Virus record (IMG/VR): IMGVR_UViG_3300042288_000581
Span: 21,677 to 85,676 of that record
From: a virus
Direction: 5' to 3' (one strand)
Length of the DNA stretch: 64,000 nucleotides
Under the pieces are notes generated by a model. It was not told where the DNA came from, did no database searches, and saw nothing but the letters and a program-made list of their open reading frames with translations. Positions within the stretch are counted from its first letter, which is position 1. Each line of letters starts with the position of its first letter. Of the stretch, positions 27,616-35,088 are shown one piece after another. The translations under genes and the position numbers were made by a program.

Positions 27616-28293
27616 TTACGTTACGTCTGTGATATCTTCTGGGCTTCCGTATCCTTTTATGATACGCTTGGCTTTGATGCGATCATTATATTTTTCGTTG
27701 GTTTCTTTCCACACATCAGATGATTTATATGGAATTAGTACCCCACTTCTTTCTCTAACAAAGTGTTCTACTGGTAGTGTAATAGCAGTATCCCATTCAT
27801 TGATAGAAAGATCTAAAAGGAATCCATCTACATGGTCTAAAATATATTTATGAAGACATGATCGAGGCAAGTCTATTCTATCATCTTTTAGTTTTTGTAT
27901 TGCTATTACTCTTTTTCTTGGTTCTAGATAATGAAGATTGAAACCAAAGAAATGATCTGTGTTGGCTTTGATGACGTAGACTAGAGGAAAAGTATCGTAG
28001 TATGGTAGATACTTCATCTTTGCTTTGTATTCAAAAAGAAACAGTCTACCCTGTCTCGCATATCTTCTTAATCTATTTTGATCTTGAGCATCACTATCAT
28101 CATTTCTATCTCTGCGTTCATCTCTTATTGTTTTGTCTGGATTCTGTTTGTATTCAAGTGCCATCGAACGAACAGTCTTTCTATACCACTGCCAAGTCTG
28201 TTCTTCTCCATCAGTTTTTTCTTTTACTCTTTCAAAGAGTGTTTGGTATCCTTTTGATTTTCCTCTTGATTCTTTTTTGAATCCTTTTGCCAT
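27616..28293 (-). CDS. conserved cyanomyovirus protein, probable head/tail assembly role
   Basis: 225 residues, very basic. A phrase GRLFLFEYKAKMKYLPYYDTFPLVYVI with FFGFNLHYLEP recurs in T4-like marine phages next to baseplate genes. Its place between gp4 (head completion) and gp48 (tube cap) suggests a virion assembly protein. I cannot assign a T4 gene number; a gp2-like end-binding role is one guess. Abuts gp48 exactly. Confidence 0.6.
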   Translation of the reverse strand: MAKGFKKESRGKSKGYQTLFERVKEKTDGEEQTWQWYRKTVRSMALEYKQNPDKTIRDERRDRNDDSDAQDQNRLRRYARQGRLFLFEYKAKMKYLPYYDTFPLVYVIKANTDHFFGFNLHYLEPRKRVIAIQKLKDDRIDLPRSCLHKYILDHVDGFLLDLSINEWDTAITLPVEHFVRERSGVLIPYKSSDVWKETNEKYNDRIKAKRIIKGYGSPEDITDVT

Positions 28294-28296
28294 ACG

Positions 28297-28731
28297 TCAT
28301 ACCCCCAAGTGATCTTCGGTGAGAATAAGGAACTGCATCTGTCTATCCTCACACCAGTCACTTGCGGCTTCCCATTTCGCTTGGTTCTTTAGAAACGTCA
28401 GGACTTTATCTTTGTATAATTTAGTTTGTTTCTTTGCTGGGGGTGGAGGAGATGTTTGATTCTTTGGTTTGATTTCAACAAGATATTTTTTAATTTCATT
28501 TGTTTTGGTACGAACTTTAATATAGAAGTCCACATAGTATCTGTGTACTCTACCATCCACTGGGGAACGATAAGGTATCACAACTTCCTCACTGCCCCAT
28601 TCAATCACACTATTATTTCTATCACAGAAAATCATAAATTTCCTTTCCCATAACGAGCGATAGATTATATTCATAGGGTTGCCCCTATACTTCGTGGGAT
28701 TTATTGGGCGATAAAATCCCGAGTACGCCAT
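28297..28731 (-). CDS. 4: head completion protein gp4
   Basis: 144 residues from the ATG at 28731. MAYSGFYRPINPTKYRGNP, then SLWERKFMIFCDRN and VIPYRSPVDGRVHRYYVDFYI, with EIKPK: the gp4 family, which has a TnsA-like nuclease fold with the E/D...EIK residues. T4 gp4 (gp50/4) is needed before tails join heads. A late promoter (28766-28759, minus) lies 28 nt upstream, overlapping that of the divergent gene. Confidence 0.92.
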   Translation of the reverse strand: MAYSGFYRPINPTKYRGNPMNIIYRSLWERKFMIFCDRNNSVIEWGSEEVVIPYRSPVDGRVHRYYVDFYIKVRTKTNEIKKYLVEIKPKNQTSPPPPAKKQTKLYKDKVLTFLKNQAKWEAASDWCEDRQMQFLILTEDHLGV

Positions 28732-28734
28732 AAA

Positions 28735-28742
28735 TATAAATA
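28735..28742 (+). promoter_or_regulatory. late promoter TATAAATA (rightward)
   Basis: Perfect octamer, 25 nt before the tail-tube-fold gene. It overlaps the leader of the leftward gp4 transcript. Confidence 0.75.
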
Positions 28743-28758
28743 TAAAACTACTCAAAGG

Positions 28759-28766
28759 TATTTATA
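28759..28766 (-). promoter_or_regulatory. late promoter TATAAATA (leftward)
   Basis: Perfect octamer on the minus strand, ending 1 nt before the ATG of the rightward gene, 28 nt from gp4. With the rightward octamer it forms a crossed pair: each promoter lies in the other's leader. Confidence 0.75.
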
Positions 28767-28767
28767 G

Positions 28768-29421
28768 ATGGGTGTTAAGAATTACCTTACCGCTATTGTT
28801 AATGGTAGGGGAATGGCAAGGAGTAATACCTATTCCGTATACTTTACTCTCACTGATTCACTTAGAGGTTTGTTGACTGGAACTGGTCGTTCTGGTGGAC
28901 TAGAAGCACCTGTATTTGGAAGTAAGGGAGTATCTAAAGTTGGTGAAAGAATATTATTAATGTGTGATGAAGTTTCTCTCCCTGGTATTCAATCAAATAC
29001 TGGATCAATTGCTGGAAGATATCAGGGGCAGGGTCCAATTTACTATCCAACTTCACCAATTTATAGTGACATACAATTATCATTTATGTGTGATGCCGAA
29101 ATGCAGGCATTTAAATTTTTGTTGGATTGGCATGGAGCAATTTATAATACTACATCGGCATCAAGATCTGGAGAAAAAGTTAGAAGATTGAAGTATCCTA
29201 AAGATTACCAGTGTCAAATTAATATAGAAAAAAGAGAAAGAAACAAAGATGATGAGATTGGTGTAGCTACACTTGGTTATGTTTTAAATAATGCTTGGCC
29301 TTATTCAGTAGATGCTATCCCATTATCATATGGTTCTTCACAATTAGTAAAGTGTACTGCTAATTTTTATTATAGTTCTTGGGATAAATCTGAAAATGGA
29401 TTACGTTGGCCTAACCGATAA
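28768..29421 (+). CDS. tail-tube-fold protein (gp54/gp19-like)
   Basis: 217 residues. VSLPGIQSNTG, YYPTSPIYSDIQLSFMCDAEMQAFKFLLDWHGAIY and a late LNNAWPYSVDAIPLSYGSSQLVKCTANFYYSSW follow the T4 tail-tube fold: recognition of the tube interface, then the closing strands. Its neighbours are gp48 and the hub genes, so the baseplate tube initiator gp54 fits better than the main tube gp19, which usually follows the sheath gene. Late promoter at 28735. Confidence 0.75.
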   Translation: MGVKNYLTAIVNGRGMARSNTYSVYFTLTDSLRGLLTGTGRSGGLEAPVFGSKGVSKVGERILLMCDEVSLPGIQSNTGSIAGRYQGQGPIYYPTSPIYSDIQLSFMCDAEMQAFKFLLDWHGAIYNTTSASRSGEKVRRLKYPKDYQCQINIEKRERNKDDEIGVATLGYVLNNAWPYSVDAIPLSYGSSQLVKCTANFYYSSWDKSENGLRWPNR

Positions 29422-29424
29422 ATA
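29417..29424 (+). promoter_or_regulatory. possible late promoter GATAAATA
   Basis: One mismatch to TATAAATA, 34 nt before gp26, overlapping the stop codon of the upstream gene. Confidence 0.45.
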
Positions 29425-29457
29425 AATTGTAATAATATTATTTCTTTTGGAGTAATC

Positions 29458-30174
29458 ATGGCTTTACCAAAACCACCAGTCCCAACATATGAATTGGAAC
29501 TACCATCAACGGAAAAACCAGTTAAGTTCAGACCATTCTTAGTCAGTGAAGAAAAAGTTTTACTGATGGCAATGGAGTCTGAGGATGAGAAACAAATTCA
29601 AGATGCTGTAGTTAACATCGTGAAGTCTTGTGTACTTACTAGAGGCATTAAAGTATCAGATTTGGCATCGTTTGATATTGAATATTTGTTTCTCAACATT
29701 CGTGCTAAGTCTGTTGGTGAAGAAGTTCAGATGAAGATTACTTGTAGTGATGATAATGAAACTCAAGTAAATTATACTTTAGATCTAAACGAAGTTAAAG
29801 TACAAAAAACACCAGAACATACAAACACAATCCTACTCGATGATACTACTGGATTAATAATGAAGTATCCTGGAATGGATCAGTTCATCAAGACACAAAT
29901 CATGATGAAGAGTTTGAACGCCGAAGAAGTTTTTGATATCATTGTTGATTCTGTAGATCAAATTTTTGTTGGTGAAGATGTTTACGAAGCAAAAAATACT
30001 TCCAAGAAAGAAATAGAAGAATGGATTGGTGGTCTTACATCAAAGCAGTTTGAAAAAGTCAAAGACTTCTTTGCTACGATGCCAAAACTATCTCATACTT
30101 TTACTGTTAAGAATCCAAAGACAGAAGTTGAATCTGAGTACACCATTGAGGGTCTTGTAAATTTTTTCGGGTGA
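29458..30174 (+). CDS. 26: baseplate hub subunit gp26
   Basis: 238 residues. FRPFLVSEEKVLLMAMESEDEKQIQDA and VSDLASFDIEYLFLNIRAKSVGE are signature phrases of the T4-like baseplate hub protein gp26 family. A C-terminal part ends in YTIEGLVNFFG. It is needed to assemble the central hub. TTGGAG lies upstream as ribosome site. Followed after two bases by the gp51-like gene, as gp26 and gp51 functions are linked in T4. Confidence 0.92.
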   Translation: MALPKPPVPTYELELPSTEKPVKFRPFLVSEEKVLLMAMESEDEKQIQDAVVNIVKSCVLTRGIKVSDLASFDIEYLFLNIRAKSVGEEVQMKITCSDDNETQVNYTLDLNEVKVQKTPEHTNTILLDDTTGLIMKYPGMDQFIKTQIMMKSLNAEEVFDIIVDSVDQIFVGEDVYEAKNTSKKEIEEWIGGLTSKQFEKVKDFFATMPKLSHTFTVKNPKTEVESEYTIEGLVNFFG

Positions 30175-30176
30175 GC

Positions 30177-30344
30177 ATGTTCCATGATAATTTGGCTAAT
30201 CATTATCAGTCAAATTTTAATCTGATGTACATTCATAAATTTTCTTTGAGTGAATTGGATAACATGCTACCTTGGGAAAGAATTGTTTATGTTACTATGT
30301 TGAATCAGTACATAGAAGAACAAAACCGTAAGAACAAGCAATGA
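30177..30344 (+). CDS. 51: gp51-like baseplate hub assembly protein
   Basis: 55 residues. FSLSELDNMLPWERIVYVTMLNQYIEEQN matches the WERxxYVxxLxxxIEEE pattern of gp51 and of the T-extension of tail-assembly chaperones. It starts 2 nt after gp26 ends and finishes in an ATGA overlap with the next long gene. In other tailed phages this pair is made by a ribosomal frameshift; here it looks like a separate gene. Confidence 0.75.
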   Translation: MFHDNLANHYQSNFNLMYIHKFSLSELDNMLPWERIVYVTMLNQYIEEQNRKNKQ

Positions 30345-32935
30345 ATCCCGAAGACTTAGATTTACCACAGCCGCCTGAGGGGGTACTTGATCCCAAGATA
30401 CCCTGGTCTTATGTTAGTCCAAAATCTCGTTTGTGGGTAACTTTAAAAGCTCGTCTTACTGGAAGACCAACAGATGGTGAACATTATTCTTCCTATGTAA
30501 ACATAACAGAAGCAGAAGCCGATAAGCTGATTGAAAATTTAAAGAAGGATCCTCGTGGGTATCCTTCTTTGGATCAAGAAAGTGGTACTCCTGTTCAGTG
30601 GATGGAGAGGCAGCAGAAATATCAAGAGTGGTTAGTTGAAGAGTATCTTGAGAAACCATTTCGCAAGAAAGTAGATGCGAAGATAGAAGAAGCTGAAGTA
30701 GATCGTTTGGTTAATCAGCGAAGAGAAACTAAGATCAAGCCAGCAACTCCTCTTATACCAGCAACGAAACCACCAGCGCCAGAACCACAACCAGCGCCAG
30801 ATCTCATACCAGAAATTCCTGAAGAACCAAAGGTAGAATTAATACCAGAAATACCAGTACCAGTTGTTCAACCAGAACCAGAGAAACCTAAACCAACTCC
30901 ATTGAGAGATGAGGATCTCATTCCTCCCAATAAAATGCCATCTAATGTCATGAGATCCATGACAAAATATGGAATGGTGTTGGATAAAATAGGTAATGAA
31001 TTATCAAGACAAAACTTTAGACTACAAAGAAGTCTAGGTTACCTAAGAAGAATAGATGAAGACTTAAATGATGTTAAGTTCTTACTCGAACAGATGGGTG
31101 AGAACTATCAAGAAGCACTTGATGATATTGAAACTGAAGAAAGAAAAAGAGAAGCAAGAAAACAATTCTTCCAGAAATTAACATCTCCATTTACTGGCAA
31201 GAAACAATCCACACAACCAACTACAAAACTAGCAGAGGGTGGGGTATCAACGCTTCCATCTCAAGGAAAAGTTATACCACCTGGGGTATATGATAATCCA
31301 ACTGTTGGTAAATTGGCGCCAGGAACAGCAGTAATTCCTTTGAATAGAAATTATGGAAAGGAAATACTCAATCAATATGACAATCAACAATACAATCAAG
31401 CACTGGCTGACGTATTAACTAAACCAATCAATGCTTTACTTGGTGCTGCGGTATCAGTATTTGGTTCGGTTCTTCGTTCATTGGGACCATTTGCTGGTTA
31501 CTTTAACGTAAACATTCCAAAAAATATAGAATTAATTTCTTCTATTCTTGGTCTGTCGCGCAGTGAAGTTATCGAAATGTTTGGTGGTCCTGGGTATGCT
31601 GGCACAGAAGAAAATATATTTGATGTAAATCGTTTCTATAAATCCTGGCGGATTTATATGAATAACAATCGTCTATTTTTTCCTGGAGCGAGTGGAGTAT
31701 TTGGTGGACCTCCAGGATTGCCTTCGGGAGAAATAGCAAAAGACATTGGAACAATTTCTTCTGAGAAAGATTTAAGATTTGTTGGCGGAACTAATGTAGG
31801 AAAACTTCCCGCTTGGATACCTTTTTCTAAAGCAGATACAAAAAAAATTGGTTATGTATCTGGATTTGGTTATCGTTGGGGTAGACAACACAGTGGTATT
31901 GATTTAGATGGCGATCCAGGTATAAAAATTATCACCCCATTTGCGGGTACTGTGTATGATATTAATAGAAATTATCCTATTGATGGTGGTGGTGGATATG
32001 GAAATTTGATTGGCATCGAACACGATCAACCAAAAATATTTACTTACTATGGACACTTACAAGACGTAGCTGCTAGTCTTCAAATAGGTTCCAAAGTTAA
32101 GGCGGGTGAAGTTATTGGTACACTAGGAAATACTGGTAGGTCTACTGGTCCTCACCTACATTGGGAAGTAAGAACACAGAAATACGGTGGGCAAATAGAC
32201 CCAGTAGAATGGACTCACCAGAACAAACCAAGTTTTTCTGAGGGTGGATTTTTAAATACTCTAGGTAGAGTCCTTCCAGGTACTGGAACCGTAATGGCAC
32301 CAAAGAGTAGTGGACCAAAAGATATACAAGGCATCAGACAAACTCTTGCTGGGTATCAAAATAAATTACTTGGCATTCCTTTGGGCAAGCCTTCGTTCCC
32401 TAAAGGAAATATGGGTGAGTATTCTCAAAAAGAAAATAGAAGATACTACGAAAAGACTGGTAAGTATTTTATTCCTACCGATTTTGGTCCAGGATATTTA
32501 CCAGGCATTCATGGATTGTATACACCACCCAACGCTCAGAGGCAAGTTAAACCTCAGGGTGCTATAACATCAACCAACAATCAACAATTAAGAAACGCTA
32601 TACAAAACGCAAGAGATATAACCAACATGCCAGGTGGTGGAGCATACAAACCTTTAGTTAACAGTGCCGCAAGAACTGCTGTAAAGCAACAGCAATACTA
32701 TGATAAATTGAGAGATGTGATGAGAGACGCTGGAATGAAAGGCGCTGATCAAAACATGGATATATATGGCAACTTAAAAAATAAACCAAAACCAAAAACT
32801 GTTTCGATGTCTGTGCCTTCCACATCTTCCCCAACCATAATTCCACAATCATCTAAATCACAGGTTGCTTTTGTGTCTGTTGACATCCCAACAAGTTCTG
32901 TCATGTCAACTACTCAGATGAGGAGGATAGCATAA
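30341..32935 (+). CDS. tail protein with M23 (LytM) peptidase domain
   Basis: 864 residues. A Pro/Glu-rich linker covers about 130-200 and a coiled coil about 205-285. The M23 domain (about 505-630) keeps the zinc ligands: HSGIDLDGD and GPHLHWEV. The C-terminus is Gln/Asn-rich and extended. M23 enzymes cut peptide cross-links in peptidoglycan, so it should help the tail pass the wall during DNA injection. Length and position next to gp26/gp51 fit a tail-interior or tape-measure-type protein. First of three long genes in a row. Confidence 0.85.
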   Translation: MNPEDLDLPQPPEGVLDPKIPWSYVSPKSRLWVTLKARLTGRPTDGEHYSSYVNITEAEADKLIENLKKDPRGYPSLDQESGTPVQWMERQQKYQEWLVEEYLEKPFRKKVDAKIEEAEVDRLVNQRRETKIKPATPLIPATKPPAPEPQPAPDLIPEIPEEPKVELIPEIPVPVVQPEPEKPKPTPLRDEDLIPPNKMPSNVMRSMTKYGMVLDKIGNELSRQNFRLQRSLGYLRRIDEDLNDVKFLLEQMGENYQEALDDIETEERKREARKQFFQKLTSPFTGKKQSTQPTTKLAEGGVSTLPSQGKVIPPGVYDNPTVGKLAPGTAVIPLNRNYGKEILNQYDNQQYNQALADVLTKPINALLGAAVSVFGSVLRSLGPFAGYFNVNIPKNIELISSILGLSRSEVIEMFGGPGYAGTEENIFDVNRFYKSWRIYMNNNRLFFPGASGVFGGPPGLPSGEIAKDIGTISSEKDLRFVGGTNVGKLPAWIPFSKADTKKIGYVSGFGYRWGRQHSGIDLDGDPGIKIITPFAGTVYDINRNYPIDGGGGYGNLIGIEHDQPKIFTYYGHLQDVAASLQIGSKVKAGEVIGTLGNTGRSTGPHLHWEVRTQKYGGQIDPVEWTHQNKPSFSEGGFLNTLGRVLPGTGTVMAPKSSGPKDIQGIRQTLAGYQNKLLGIPLGKPSFPKGNMGEYSQKENRRYYEKTGKYFIPTDFGPGYLPGIHGLYTPPNAQRQVKPQGAITSTNNQQLRNAIQNARDITNMPGGGAYKPLVNSAARTAVKQQQYYDKLRDVMRDAGMKGADQNMDIYGNLKNKPKPKTVSMSVPSTSSPTIIPQSSKSQVAFVSVDIPTSSVMSTTQMRRIA

Positions 32936-32936
32936 G

Positions 32937-35060
32937 ATGAACCTCAATGAGCAAATTGCTGCGAAGGCAAAACAAAACAGAGAGGAAGCACTAAGTTTTG
33001 AACAATCTTTACAATTAGAATTCGATTCTTTAACTGAAAAATCGGAAGAAAATTTAGAAAAACTTAATGAGCAAATTGATCTAAGAAACGAAGCAATTGA
33101 AATAGAAAATGAAATTGCCAATAAAGTAAGCGTTATTGCAGCAATGTTTTCTAAGAACGCATTGCTTGAAAATTTATTTTACAATAAAGTAGAAGAAAAA
33201 ATATCTAAGTTTCCCAAGAAAACACCAGAAGAATTAAATATTCCATCTCCACAAACACCTTCACCATCATCGCCAAATAAAATGGCAAGCGGTGGTGTTG
33301 TTCCTGGGCAAACAAAACAAGAAAGAAAAGAAAAACAATTACAACCATACGCAGATACATTATCACTGCCATTACAAGCATCTGGTATTGCTGCTCTATC
33401 TGTGCTCGGTGATTTTATAAAATCATCTGGTTCTTTGGGGGGATTTTTCAAACCATATCTGAATAGTATTGTAAAACCATTTTCAGTTGCTCTAGGTATT
33501 ACTGATAGCGTTGTTAATTCTTTGGTGGGTGGTCCTGTACAAGCCGCGATGCTTGATTTAAATCAACAGCAAAGAGATTTTGGTAAAACTTGGGGGCAAT
33601 TTTTAGGTGATGAGGATTTTATTAAAAAGTTTATTGATAGAACAATAGATCCAACCGATCCAAATAGACCGTCAGGATTTGTTCCAGCAAACTGGAAGGA
33701 CGATCCAGAATTTACAGCAGAATTAAACAGAGTAGCAAAAAAATTCAATATCAATGCCAATGATCTTCTTGCGGTGATGTTAGTTGAAACTGGTGGAACA
33801 TTAAAACCAGATATTAGAAACCCCAAAAGCGGAGCAACTGGATTAATACAATTCATTCCTTCTACAGCAGCTGGATTGGGAACATCTACGGATGAACTTG
33901 CTCGCATGACTAGAGCGCAGCAAATGAAATATGTAGAAAAATATTTTGATAACAAATTACCTCAAGGTGCTACAGGTGGGCAAATATATGCCGCAGTATT
34001 TTTACCAGCATTTATTAAAGAAGATGTTTTGACAGTCAAAGGAGAAAGATATTATGAAGCAAACGTCGGTCTGGATTATAACCAAGATGGAAAAATTACT
34101 AGATCAGATTTAGACGCACACGTAGAAGAGAAAAAGAAAAAATATAAACTACAGGAAGGAGCAAGTATAGGTAAAAACATATCACCAGGAACACCATATT
34201 TAATTACTGGACCAGATGGTGGATATGATACCACAATTCTTGGGATGCCAGTTACACTACATGGTTCTGAAATTGTTGTTGAAAGTAGTGAAGGATTTCA
34301 GGTATATCCTGTTAAAAATAAACGATATGATATTTTTAAAGATCCTCTCGGAGTATCAAAAAGATGGAGACAAATTGCTATGGGATCTAACACTCAACGT
34401 GTGAATGAATTTTCTACTGGTGGTTCTGCTGATTTCTGGAAGATTGCTGCTTTAGCTTCAAAGGAAGATAGTTTACATCCACAAGGACAAGCTGATATAG
34501 CCCAAGCGTTGTATAATCGTGCTGCTATAGGAACATACCCTGGTGGTAAATCTATAGGTGCTATCATTACTGCTCCTGGTCAGTTCGAACCTACTTTCCA
34601 TAACGCTGGCGTGTGGGCAGCAATAAGAGATAGGAAATCTGCTATTGCTGCTGCTGGAAATGGACAGAAGGTAGATATGGCGGCTCAATCAATAACAAAT
34701 CCATCATTACAAAGAGAGGCACAAAGATTTATTGGTGGTAGAACAGACTTTATGGGAGAAAGTCAAAAACCATATATGAAACCTGGAGATGTTACAAGAG
34801 GACCAAGATATAATTTTCATGGATGGTTTTATGATGCTAAGTTACCTAAACCAGCACCAGTTCCTAAGATGATATCATCTCAAACAAGAACACCTTCCAC
34901 ACAATCGCAATCATCAAACAGAATTATTGTGAACAATATGTCTTCCCCCAGTCAACCAAATTTTGTACAACAAGTTCAGAGTGCGATTACTTTTATCCCC
35001 AATTTAATTTTTAATTCTCATAAGTTAAAAAGAGAGTTAGGAATGAGACGTGCTCGATAA
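32937..35060 (+). CDS. tail protein with lytic transglycosylase and SleB-like hydrolase domains
   Basis: 707 residues. An N-terminal coiled coil (about 5-70). An SLT-type transglycosylase domain around 268-345 has VETGG with the catalytic Glu and SGATGLIQFIPSTA. An EF-hand-like loop DYNQDGKITRSDL (about 381-393) may bind calcium. About 500-640 is a cell-wall hydrolase of the SleB/hydrolase-2 type (LASKEDSLHPQGQADIAQALYNRA, then GQFEPTF). Two wall enzymes in one virion protein, plus the M23 domain next door. One base separates it from that gene. Confidence 0.85.
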   Translation: MNLNEQIAAKAKQNREEALSFEQSLQLEFDSLTEKSEENLEKLNEQIDLRNEAIEIENEIANKVSVIAAMFSKNALLENLFYNKVEEKISKFPKKTPEELNIPSPQTPSPSSPNKMASGGVVPGQTKQERKEKQLQPYADTLSLPLQASGIAALSVLGDFIKSSGSLGGFFKPYLNSIVKPFSVALGITDSVVNSLVGGPVQAAMLDLNQQQRDFGKTWGQFLGDEDFIKKFIDRTIDPTDPNRPSGFVPANWKDDPEFTAELNRVAKKFNINANDLLAVMLVETGGTLKPDIRNPKSGATGLIQFIPSTAAGLGTSTDELARMTRAQQMKYVEKYFDNKLPQGATGGQIYAAVFLPAFIKEDVLTVKGERYYEANVGLDYNQDGKITRSDLDAHVEEKKKKYKLQEGASIGKNISPGTPYLITGPDGGYDTTILGMPVTLHGSEIVVESSEGFQVYPVKNKRYDIFKDPLGVSKRWRQIAMGSNTQRVNEFSTGGSADFWKIAALASKEDSLHPQGQADIAQALYNRAAIGTYPGGKSIGAIITAPGQFEPTFHNAGVWAAIRDRKSAIAAAGNGQKVDMAAQSITNPSLQREAQRFIGGRTDFMGESQKPYMKPGDVTRGPRYNFHGWFYDAKLPKPAPVPKMISSQTRTPSTQSQSSNRIIVNNMSSPSQPNFVQQVQSAITFIPNLIFNSHKLKRELGMRRAR

Positions 35061-35063
35061 ATA
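35056..35063 (+). promoter_or_regulatory. possible late promoter GATAAATA
   Basis: One mismatch to the late octamer, 25 nt before the next long gene, overlapping the upstream stop codon. TAGGAG at 35071-35076 is the ribosome site. Confidence 0.45.
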
Positions 35064-35088
35064 CAACAAGTAGGAGACCTGTAAAGAA

